The translations under genes and the position numbers were made by a program. A stretch of DNA of 64,000 nt. Origin: Pogona vitticeps (Eukaryota > Chordata > Lepidosauria > Squamata > Agamidae). Positions 46,522-56,602 of the stretch are shown here, in pieces. The notes beneath the pieces are model-generated. The model saw nothing but the letters and a program-made list of their open reading frames with translations, was not told where the DNA came from and did no database searches. The stretch is from NCBI RefSeq assembly GCF_051106095.1, contig NC_135794.1, forward strand, positions 26,042,747 through 26,106,746, read 5' to 3'. Each line of letters starts with the position of its first letter. The first letter of the stretch is position 1.

Positions 46522-49267
46522 CCCAGACTCTGCCGAGGAGGAGGTGGTCGTCAGGAGGCTGAGGCGGATGCTGGGGGCCGTGGGGGCGCCGTGGGGACAC
46601 AGAGGCCTTCAGGACTCAGCGTCCTCCACAGCCCCCCTTCTCTTCCGTCTCGGCCTTTTGCCCCCTTGGGGTCAGATCCAGCAGCCGGAACCCACCCAAG
46701 GCAGCCACGTTGCCCCTGGGCTGGCTGGCCGTCCAGCCCCTCCTCCCTCCCTCCCTCCCTCCCAGGAGGGCCACTTGGGGCAGGTTCCCAGAGGAGGGGG
46801 TCCCTCCTGCCCTGGCTGGGCTCTTCCGGGGGCCCCCAGCCCCGCAGCCTCCCCGGACCCCAGGGGAGCCCTGCCCTTCTGGAGCCTCAGAGGAGTTTGT
46901 GCGGCCGTCGCCCGCCTGCAGGACTCTCCTCGCCGGAGTTGCTCCTGCGGCCTCGAGGGGGGCAAGATTAGTCCTTCAGGCGCTGCCTAAGCAGATGCCT
47001 CCCAGTCATCCTCTTAATCTTTAGCCTGCCTCCAAAGGTGGAACCATCAGCCACGCCTGGAAGGACAGAAAAGGTGAGGAGGACCCGTCCAGGAGACCAA
47101 GAGGGTGGCAGAATGTGGTAACCAGACGCCTCCTTTGACACTGAATCTCTCCACACTGTTTCTTCCCGGCCCTGCTGAACAAAACGGGCCCCTGTGCCTT
47201 CGGGGGCGAGACAATGGCTGCTCATTTGTCCAGCCATCAGCCGGCAGGCCAGCCAAGGGCGCTGCTGCCCGTCCTCTCCTGCCATTTGATCTCTCTTCTC
47301 CCCCCCCTCGCCCCCACCCCCGCCCAGCCAGCTCTGCCCTGGCACCCTCCTTGTCAATGTTTGATGCCTTTTGGGCAGGGAGGGGGCCTGACCGACATGG
47401 GCAGAGGCTGATGGGCACTGAATATTTCATGGGCCCCTTTTTCAGGCAGGTGAGGGCGTCCGCTCTGCCAACGGGCCCTGCATCATTCATGAGGGGAAAG
47501 GTGAGGTAGAAGAAACCTTGCCCAGGAAATCACATCAGGGGCTCTGGGGAGACCTCGCCCTTCTGTGGGGATCTTGCAGAGATGTCCGGAGTTGGATGAG
47601 CTGCAAGGCTGACATGGTCGGTACCCCAGGAACTCTCCCCCCCCCCACGTGGAGCGTGGAGCACTTACACCCCTTGGGTGGCTGCCTCTGCACACGCAGG
47701 AGCAAAGGTGCCCCGAGCATCAACACGGCATGGTGACCGGGGTTTAATCCCGCTTCAGTGCCAACAGCTCCACCGGGCAGCTGCCTCCGAATTATCTGCC
47801 CTCGTGCAGGGGGGAGCGCTGGAGCTGAGGGCGAAGGCTATTTTGCCACCAGAGATGCAGCGGGGGAAGCATCACCCCGTGGCCCAAGTCAAGATGCCCG
47901 GACCCCGAGGCGTCTGGGCACCTCAGCCAGAGCCGGCACCGGCACCCCTCTCCGCATCCCTGGCAGCAGCGCAGGAGCAGGAGCCACACAATGGGGTTAG
48001 CTCCCCATCGGACACTCTTCCCAAGACACCCCCCCTTGCTAACAGTTAATGCGGTTCTCAGGCTGCTTTGTAAAAATCTCCAGGTCAGGGAAGGCCTCGT
48101 CGGGAGCAACACAAATGACACCAAAGCAGCAAGCAGGGGTCTGAGCGCTCCAGGGATCACCCGGTGAGGCGTGGCAAGAGCAAGAGCAAGAGCAAGAGGG
48201 AGGGAGGCACAATGTGGGAGCTTCCAAGCCTGGCTTTGCAGCTTTCTCAGGATGGTCTCAGGGAGACGGGATCAGACCCTGCTGGAGGCATGATGGGTTT
48301 CACAGAAAGCTTAAGGGGATGCCAACTTCTGGAGGGCCAAGCCTCGGGTGAGGAGAGGGAGGGGTCACTCAGCTGCCCACTTGGGGTGCCGTCCACCTGC
48401 TCCCGCTTTGGCACACCCCTCCCTTTGGGTTACAGGCCTTGAAAGCCCACCTGCAATTCATCCCTTTGGGCTCCAGTTGTCTGCAAAGGCAAAACAGCAA
48501 AGAGAAGGAAAGGGACCGGGGGGGGGGAGGGGAAACACACAACAAGGGGCAAAGGGTGTGTGTGGCTGTGTGCCAGGCAGCTCTGCTCTCTCCATCGGCT
48601 CTTGGCCTCCGTAAGAGGCCAGGTGGCTCGTGGGCCGGAGCAGGTGAAAGGGGTGTTCTGTCCTGTTACCTGACAAAGCACACCCCACCCCATGTATAAG
48701 GAGGCCCAGATGCCTCGAAAAGGGGATGGGACAGATTCCTGGAGGAAAAGTCCATCGCAGGTGACAAGCCACAATTGGACGCATCATCGCCAGGCTTTGA
48801 AGGAAGGTCCCTCCAAAGGCCAGAGGCAGGGGAAGGGGGGGGGGAATCAGGTGACAGATCTCTAGTGGTCTTGTGGGCTCCCAGTGGCATCTGATGGGAC
48901 CACTGGGGGATACAGGGAGCTGGACTCAGGGAGCCCGGGGCCTAATCCAGCGGGGCGCTTCTTAGGTGCTCATGACTCCTTGTTCATGAACAGCTCTGTC
49001 GGGGCCACCAGGCAAGGAGCCTGGCCAGGCTGGTGGGGGCACCTCTCCAGTGCTGCTCCTTGTTCGGGGGGGGGGGGGGTCCAGCCCTGTGAAAGGCAGA
49101 GAAGAGGCAAGGGAACGGAAGGCGAAGAAGGGTGGCCAGACGCGCCTCTCCCGCTCTCTGCCCACCACCCTTCCAAAGACCTCCTCTCCACAATCTCCCC
49201 ACTAATCCTTTTACTTGGTGTAAGGAAGGGGGGCGGCAAAGACAACAGGGAAGCCAGAGGGAGTCTG

Positions 49268-49400
49268 TGCATTTAACAAAAACAATTAGCCCCTGGATTG
49301 AGAGAGAGCAGCTCTGCGTCAGGCAATCCCTGCCGGCAGTCAGAGGCCAGATGGTGACGGATGCTTCATCAGCCATTAGTGACAAGGTCATAATTAGTCT
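49268..49400. promoter_or_regulatory. Candidate cis-regulatory islet A upstream of NR2E3
   Basis: AT-richer block in GC-rich surroundings with homeodomain cores CAATTAG (49283-49289), CATTAG (49374-49379) and TAATTAG (49391-49397), plus TGCTTCATCAGC, loosely like a MAF/NRL half-site pair. A TAATCC (CRX-type) hexamer lies 60 bp before it at 49203-49208. It is followed directly by a short CT repeat. Function is inferred from motifs only. Confidence 0.35.
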
Positions 49401-50384
49401 GCAGCCCTGATCTCTCTCTCTCTCTTTCTCCTCCACCCACCCACCTACCCCTGCGCCACCGACCTCTCCCCCCCCCGGGAAGAGGGAGGGGGCGCAGGGG
49501 TTTTACTGCCATCCTTTGCTCCATCTCACGCAAAACCACGGCTTTGCATCCCAGGGTTCAAATCCCTGGAAGCTCTTCCCCTCCGACCCCAGGTGTGTCT
49601 GGCCTGCTCGCTTGGAAGGTTCAAAGATCACAAGGGCTTTGTCACCGAAAAGGGAAAAGAAGGCACCGTCCTCCCTCTCTCCTGGCCGTCCTTCCTCGGT
49701 GACTTTCTGGCGCAGCCTTTCTCCATGTCTCCCAGACAGAGCACATTACAAGCGCCATCCATAAATGGTCAGGTTGGCTGTGGGTGCAAGAGGGCACCAC
49801 AAAGGGGGGAGGGGAGAAGAGAAATCCTTCCAATCCGATCCGTACAATTCACAGCCAGCGGAAGTGGCAGAACCTTCCAGAAGGACATCTCCTGGCTACC
49901 CAACAGCCTTTTCCTTATTTTCAGTCTTTCCCCTTTTGATGGACCTGCTGCCAAAGGAAAGCATGACTCTCCTCCTTGGTGGCTCAAGGGCATCCGGAGG
50001 CCAGCAATGAAGCAGCTCCTCTAAAACAGAGCTCTAAGGAGCTGCTGGGGAGCCTGGCCTTTGCGTAGGGGGAGCCCGAATCGGTTCCAGGCACCTGAGA
50101 AGGCTTGAGAGAGCGGGGGGGGGGAAAAACAAGCCTCTCCCAGGGCCCTCGAGGACGGCCGCCTGTCGGGAGTCAAAGGTCACGCTGGGCCTGCCCAGGA
50201 TGGAGCAAGCACGAGGGGGGGTGGAGGGCTGGGATGCTGAGCTCCCCCCCACCGAACAAAAGCCTCATGGGCTTGTGTTATGGGGCAGGGAGCAGGACAC
50301 CGTCAGACACACCCAGACACCACCCACCAAGACGGTCGGATGACAACACCCTTGTTCTCTCTTTTCCGTCTTTTCTACCTGGTA

Positions 50385-50515
50385 TTCTCCTTCCCCGCTT
50401 CTTTGTCTTCCAAACAACCCTGAGAGGCAGGCCAGTCGCCCACCAGGTTTCTTGGCTTTGTGGAGATTTGAACCCTGCTCTCCAGAGTCTTTGCCTGGTC
50501 TTCTAAACCCAATTC
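50385..50515 (+). mobile_element. MIR/CORE-SINE-like fragment
   Basis: AACAACCCTGAGAGGCAGG, then CACCAGGTTTCTTGGCTTTG, then GAGATTTGAACCCTGCTCTC and CCAGAGTCTTTGCC follow the order of the common tetrapod MIR-type SINE (CAACCCTGTGAGGTAGG ... GGGGATTTGAACCC ... GTCTCC). Diverged. Confidence 0.6.
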
Positions 50516-50796
50516 CATTCTGGTTCCCCTCCATCCCCTGCTGACAGCGGAGTCCTGGCGCCTGGTGTGTTTTTTCTTCCAGGGGCTCACAGAGATCACC
50601 AGGGGGTCCTTCTCTGCTCCCATGGCCCAGGGATCATCCATGACATGGACAAGGACCCCCGCAGGCCCTGGAGGCTGGCTGAGGGCCCTTGAGTGACCTC
50701 TGGCCTGGACCAAGCAGCAGCAGGAGACAGCACAGCACAGCACAGACAGACGGCTAACCTGGGGGGCGGGCGGGGGCGGAATGATCTTTTCTGATG

Positions 50797-50945
50797 CTGA
50801 GAAGTCATTAATTTCCACCTCCCTCCTGGAGGGGCTGGCAATTAATTGCTTAGGATTGGGGGGGGGCGGGGGCAGCCTCCTCTTTAATTACCCCTTTGCA
50901 GTATGCTTCCTAAACCCCCTTAAGCCTGGGGCTTATTTGCATCTT
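50797..50945. promoter_or_regulatory. Candidate cis-regulatory islet B upstream of NR2E3
   Basis: Contains TCATTAATTT (50806-50815), the palindromic core CAATTAATTG (50839-50848) followed by CTTAGGATTG, TTTAATTACC (50882-50891) and an exact octamer ATTTGCAT (50935-50942). Paired TAATTA-type and POU-octamer sites within 140 bp of a GC-rich interval are typical of developmental enhancers. Inference only. Confidence 0.4.
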
Positions 50946-51164
50946 GGCGCTTGACCGGGGAGCCCCTCCCCCATCATCACTGCTGATTTGTGGGAGTCCC
51001 CATCCATAGGAATGGAGGTCCACATAGAGCGGGGGGGGGGGGAGACAGAGAAGCCCAAGCAGCAGGCCCACCAGGCCAAAGGGCACCCAGTCTACCCCCG
51101 GGTTCCAGAAAAGTCAATAATGTGGAAAGGGAAAATACGTGAGATATTTAAGGGTGGTTTCTAC

Positions 51165-51236
51165 TCCCAGAGGGTCTCCATGGCTGAGAGGGAATTGGAG
51201 CTCAGGTCTCCCGAGTCCCACTCCAGCGCTCTTCCC
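51165..51236 (+). mobile_element. MIR/CORE-SINE-like fragment
   Basis: TCCATGGCTGAGAGGGAATT, GGAGCTCAGGTCTCCCGAGT and CCCACTCCAGCGCTCT match the 3' half of the same SINE type as the copy near 50.4 kb. Confidence 0.6.
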
Positions 51237-54039
51237 AGCTGTCCCTTGCCCTGCATGCATTTGTGCCCTTGGGTGCTACCGACAGCGGAAAGGCACTCAA
51301 CGATCACCCCACCCACCCCGTCCAACTCGTCTGACTGCACAGATGAGAGGATCGGCCACTGAATTAGCCTCACTTTTCGCCGAGAGACACAACAAATGGA
51401 TTGAACAACAGTTCACATCCTGCAACCACTTAATTTATGATAGATGTCCAGTTAAGATCTGCTCTTAGGATGTAAGCAACTTAGGAAATGGGTCTGGCCG
51501 GGTCCTGGCGGGAATTCTTTGTAAAGCATTGTCTGCTGAGGTTCATCGTTGACTTATTTTGTCAAATGCCGTCTTAACTCTTCTGCGGCTCAGAAGGGCT
51601 CCTTTTTCAGATGACAGAATTTCAGCCTCCCGTCGGTCCCCTGGAGAGACATGCCAGCTCTCAAGGGCACGACAGCAAAGGCGATCCAGAGCCAGGAGGC
51701 CTCCTCCTGCCCCACCCTGTGCCAGCCCCCCCCCGCCCTCAAACAAGCAGCAGCGGGACTTGTTCCCAAGCCGCCCAAGCCCACAAATCTCGAAATGTGC
51801 TAGGCTGTCATCTGGAGTGTTACTGTCATAACCAGTTACATAATCGACACTCAGGTGTGCTCGTCTGATGGGTTGGTGCAGGGGGGAGGGGGGAGGGATC
51901 GTGGAGGAGGAGAAGGATCAAGACTGAGCACAGCGCTGGTGTCAGCACTTGGGGAAGGAACAAGGTGGCTCCCCCGCGCTCCCCGCCCCCCACTTCAAAC
52001 ACAGTCACTTAATTTCCCAAGAGTTGCGGCTCTGGACTGGACAACGAGCGGCAAGTGTTTGAAGCAGGCATCCTTCCTCATTCTGGTTAAGTCAGAGCAG
52101 TGTGTTTATCCAGGCCAGCCCTATCATTGAACAGAGATGGGGGGGGGGGGGGAACCGCCTGACAGGTGGGAGGTATGGAGGTGACAGAAGGGAAAGCTGT
52201 GTGTCATGCAAGCAGCCTGCTGCCCTTGAGCTAGCTGGCTACTGGCCTGCCTGCCTCCTTCCAGGGTCCCCTTGCTAGGACAGTGGCTTGCCCAGCCTGC
52301 TTTTCTGCACAGAAGGGGGAAGCGGGTGAGATCCTGCTTTCTAGTCTCAGTGTCAGTCACTGCCACGTTTTGCAACTAAACCCCACATTTGCAGGCAAAA
52401 ATGCGGATCGGGGAGGGCAAAGGGTCGAACCAAGTGCCATACCCTACTTTGTACAGGGCAGGGGTGGGAGCCCCTCGCCCAGATCCAAGGGGCCCAAAGT
52501 TTGGAAAAGTTACTTTTCAGGATGACAGATCCCGAGATCCCTCAGCCAGCTTCCCAAAAGCAGTGTTTCCAGACTCTTATAACTGCTGCACCTCCTGATA
52601 CCTGTGCCTCCCCCCTCTCAGTGGTGCCTTTGCTTCCTTCTCTCCTCTCCCCCAACAACTCTACAGGTGAGACCCAGGCCCCCTGCCCCTGACGGAGACC
52701 CCCCCCCCTCCAGCCACAGGCAGGAACCGCAGACAGCTTTCTGCGCCAGCCCAGAGAAGGGGAAACCGCCCGCTTCCTGGCCTCCAGTCCCTTTGTTGGG
52801 GCCGAGCCATTCCGAGATCGTCTCTGGAACATTCTGCAAGCAGGGGCTCCGTGGCCACAAGGACCAACGCTTGGAAGTGTTTCTGGCACGGCCATTGTGG
52901 CTTTGGCCCCTTGGGGCTGCTGCCCCCCCCCAGGCACAAATCCCCTTCAAAAGTGAAGGCCCGCTTCACAGAGGTCAAGCTCTGCCCAGCCAGGAAATGC
53001 CGAAGGTGCTGCCAGGGAGAAAGGAAACAGGAGCAACCCTTTCTTAAAACAAGCCCAACTTGGGGAAGATACGGGTGCTTTGGGCAGAGACTCCCCAAAG
53101 CCCTCGGCCAGCCGTGAATTCAGGGACCCCCGGTAGCCAAGGAGCGATGTTTCCCAGCCCCTCCAAAGGCAAATGCCAAAGGGCCACCGACGAGCCCTCT
53201 CCTAGCAGCCCTTGGGGCTCCACAGGCTGCCTGCTTGGGCCCCCTGTCTCACAGCTGATGTGGCTGATGGATGCCCTGCCGGCACTTCCCTCCTCATACT
53301 CAGTAAAAAGCCAGCTCCCGGGGGGGGGAGATATGGGGGGGGTTGGATTAGCTTGACCACCATCTGTCACTAGAGGCAAATCCAATCATTACTGAAATAA
53401 ATAAATAAATAAATGAGATCATCCCTCACCCCTCCAAAATCAGTTTGTTAACACCACTAAGCAGGGACTTTAGCGGCTGCACCCAGCAAAGCAGAGCCAC
53501 CAAGGCGAGGAAGTGGGAAAGGATCGTTCCTGGCCACAGCCTGGTGCTAGACTTTGGGGGGGGGGGGTTCCTCTCTGCAGCCCCTCAGCAGCACCCCAAG
53601 GAGAACCCCCAAAGACAGGCAGGCAGTTGCCCCATCCCTGCCAAGAAAACAGCCCCAGCGTTGACGACCCAGACATCGTTGGGGAATTCCATTCCGTCGG
53701 CTCCAACCACCATGAGACCTGCTGTTAAACTTAGAAGGAACAGACAAGGTTGGATATGCGTGTGTGTGGGGGGGATGCCATGGCCCTTCCTCGTCAAAAA
53801 GTGTTGGTGTTTTGCCGTGGTGAGGCTTGGTTCCTTCCCACCCTTGCTGCCGTCTTGGTGATGAAGACAAAAATGGATGTTACGGTTCCAGACAAGGGAC
53901 CAAACAACACTGATCGCTGCCCCCCCCCCAAAGAGGAAAAGGGACATTAATCGTGGCTGCCGAGTCCTGGGAACCCTTGTGCAGGGGTCACGTCTCCTGG
54001 TGGCGACGGGGGGGGGGGCAGTGTCTGAGAGATGCAGAC

Positions 54040-54520
54040 CTCCATAATCCAACCCAAGGCAAAGAAGCAAACATTAAATGGGTGGGTGGGTGGGTGGAAG
54101 AGCCAAGATTTGTGACAGACCCTGGTGGCAGATGCTGCAGGATTATGGAACCTAAAACTTCCGAATTGGCTCCTCCAGCACGCAGAAGATATTTAATTAC
54201 TAATTTACTAATTACCAGCACACGCTGCTGTCGGCCTTTTCAGAAATCACAGCTTGGCCCCGGGGCCATCCCTGCTGGATGTTCAGAAAGTGGGGCGGGG
54301 GAGCCCTGAGAAACCCTTCCTTCTTAGGAACACAAGGAATGGCCTTTGATTCACGTGGCCCAATACCGTCGACACTGACTGGCAGCAACAAAGAGGCCTC
54401 CTGGACGGCAGGCTGGCCTTTTCCGGAGACTCTGCTGGAGATTCAGCAGGCAAAGCAGGGGCTGCCATAGAGCCAGCGACCCTCTTTTTTCTGGTCAGGG
54501 AGGCAGCAAATAATCCTGCT
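54040..54520. promoter_or_regulatory. Candidate cis-regulatory islet C (homeodomain and CRX-type sites)
   Basis: Holds two copies of TAATTAC exactly 15 bp apart (54194-54200 and 54209-54215) with a further TAAT between them (54201-54204). CRX/OTX-type hexamers TAATCC or GGATTA lie at 54045-54050, 54140-54145 and 54511-54516. About 0.2 such hexamers would be expected by chance in 480 bp on both strands. It lies between NR2E3 and MFAP1 and could serve either gene or neither. Confidence 0.4.
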
Positions 54521-56097
54521 GAGCCAGACGGTGCTTGGTGCCTGTCGGCTCTGTGCCTACTGCTCCCCTCCCCGGTACACTGTTGGCAACCTGGGAGTCT
54601 GAGAGGCTTCCCTCTGATGGGCCAGCCCTCCCTCCTTCAGCACACCGAGAGACTGCCTGCCGCAAGGAGGTGGTCGCTGTTGGTGGCTCAAAAAGAGGAA
54701 ACCCCTCTCCAGGATACAGTGAGGGGACAGGAGGAGGTGCAGGTTTCCACTGGCTGATACACTTCGAGGCAGATATAGAAACAGTTACCAGGAGGGAGTA
54801 TGTCTGTTTCCTTAACAAAATGCAACCTACACAAATACATACAGAGAGAGCAACAAATTATTGTGTTTTGCTGTTGGAAGGTTAGGAAGACAAAACAAAC
54901 CAACCAACCAAAAGCCCCATATCCTGTTCCAGCAAAAGCCGCTGGACACAATGAAACCTCTCAGCTGTCAACACATCCATCTCCTTTGGAAGAAGCTGGA
55001 AGTTATCTGGGGGCAAATTTCCCATTGGGAGTCAGGCTATACTTCCCACTATAAGAAACGCGCATTACACTGCAACCTTGAGCTTAAAAAACCAGTGCAC
55101 TGGAATGGTCAACCGGGTGCAAGAAATATTCCACTGCTCATGGGATACAAACGTCACCGTCATCATCATCATTCCCCCTCTTTTTTTCCCCTAGTATTCA
55201 AGGATGGAGTTCAGAAGTCTAAGAGCCAGCCTCCTGCTCCCTTCCCATGCCCTCGGCCAGGCTCCTGTTGCACAGATAATTAGGTCTCCCTGATTGCCAG
55301 TATCCTTTTTCCTTTGTGCGCGTGCTTGCTGTGCAAGGGGAGCGGGCGGGCGGGCGGGCGTGCTCCCTGGCATGATGGATGGTGCCTCCTGCCCTCCAGG
55401 GCTGGGGAGTGACAGATGGGCGAGGATGGGTGCTGTCAGCTTTGCTCCCGGCCCTCTGGGATCATCGGCTGCTGCCAGGAGTAACAAAGGGCTCTGGCGA
55501 TGATGCCGCGGAGAATTAAACTTTCATGCCGCCCTCGGGCACGACCCGGTTGCCCGCAAGCCCGGCCCCTGGGTGGCCGAGGGTCAAGAGCGTCCTTCCT
55601 CCTCCTCCTCCTCCTCCCCCCCCCCGCTCTCAGCTCAAGTGGCCTGGGCCCGATCCTGGTCCTGGCGGGCACCCGGGGGGGGGGCAGGGGAAGAGCCCGG
55701 CCGCGGGGGGGGCGCCTTGGGAGGCGAGCGCCCTTCTTCCCCTGGGGCGGGGGGGCAGTTCCCTTCCTCACGCACAGCACGACACGCGGGCAGAAACGCG
55801 TTCCTCTTCGACGTTACTGTCCGGTGGTCGTTCCCACCTCCCCTCAACCCGAGACAAATCAATGTGCGCCCCCCCCGCACACGCGCACACTCTGAACGCC
55901 CCTCACAAACAACCTGAACTCAGGAGTCTATCTGTGTGGGGGGGTGGGGAGTGGGCTCGCGCAAAGGGACCCCCGGGGCCGGCCACTCACCCCACACCCC
56001 CACAGACGGCCAGCGGAGGGCGCCCTACCGCCCGGGGACACCCCTGTGGGGCTGGCCGGGCAGAGGGACCCCCCCTCTCACCCACCCCTCCCCCCGC

Positions 56098-56146
56098 CAC
56101 ACACACACACACACGCACACGCACACGCACACGCACACACACACAC
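56098..56146. repeat. (CA)n with CG interruptions
   Basis: CA dinucleotides with ACGCAC variants inside the MFAP1 CpG island. Confidence 0.95.
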
Positions 56147-56358
56147 CGGGCGGCCCCTCAGCTTCTGCCCAGCCTGGCCGCCGCCTGGCCTCGTGAAGGC
56201 AAGCAGGGAGGGAGGGAGGGTCGAGCCGGAGCCCCGCGCCGGGCCTGGGGGCCGGACTGGACCGCAAGAAGGCCCGGCCCCGAGGAAGACACGACGGCGG
56301 GAAGAAAGAGGGAGAGAAAACGAAGCGCCCCTACCGACCACGTGGCCCAGGGGCTCCT

Positions 56359-56383
56359 CCGCCGCCGCCGCCGCCGCCGCCGC
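56359..56383. repeat. CCG triplet run upstream of MFAP1
   Basis: About eight CCG units, 220 bp before the MFAP1 ATG and upstream of the ETS cluster, so probably promoter rather than 5' UTR. Confidence 0.9.
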
Positions 56384-56449
56384 CCGTCGCTCCCTGATCT
56401 TCGGACCTCCGCGCCGGCAGGAGGCGCTGCGGGAACGCCGTGTCCTCTC

Positions 56450-56560
56450 GTCACTTCCGCCAACAAAGGCCCCCACGCAGGAAGTGGCGCGGCCATTTAT
56501 TGACGCCCGCCGTTTCCACTTCCGGGTCGCGCTCGCAAAAAAAAAACTTCCGCTCCGGAG
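56450..56560 (+). promoter_or_regulatory. MFAP1 core promoter: ETS-site cluster with YY1-type motif
   Basis: Four ETS cores within 105 bp: CACTTCCGCC (56452-56461), CAGGAAGTGG (56478-56487), CACTTCCGGG (56517-56526) and ACTTCCGCT (56546-56554). GCGGCCATTT (56489-56498) fits YY1. No TATA box. The ATG follows at 56603, so transcription probably starts around 56.5 kb. Confidence 0.65.
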
Positions 56561-56602
56561 CCGCGGGTTGGTGTCGTCGCGCCGCCTCTCCCGCTTGCCG
56601 CG

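Larger units (their letters stand above)
46522..56602. other. Intergenic interval between divergent NR2E3 and MFAP1
   Basis: Ten kilobases without a recognisable gene. Open frames here (up to 322 codons near 46.0-47.0 kb and 325 near 55.5-56.5 kb) are GC-rich, low-complexity and match nothing I know. Contents: many G or C homopolymers, (GGCAG)n at 46411-46435, CAAGAG repeats at 48175-48197, GGGT repeats at 54080-54096, GCGG repeats at 55344-55361, MIR-like SINE fragments near 50.4 and 51.2 kb, AT-rich islets with homeodomain-type cores at 49.27-49.40, 50.80-50.95, 51.36-51.56 and 54.18-54.22 kb, and the MFAP1 CpG island from about 55.5 kb. Confidence 0.7.

Noticed and set aside
46022-46990. 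322-codon plus-strand open frame over the NR2E3 first exon region
   Set aside because: Low-complexity Pro/Ser/Gly content, no recognisable domain, and it lies antisense to the predicted NR2E3 start.
49545-49580. Possible tRNA or tRNA-derived SINE (GGTTCAAATCC B-box match)
   Set aside because: No A box at the right distance and no cloverleaf could be drawn; likely chance or a very old SINE remnant.
55526-56503. 325-codon open frame in the MFAP1 CpG island
   Set aside because: CpG islands give long stop-poor frames; the translation is Pro/Arg/His-rich and includes CA and CCG repeats.
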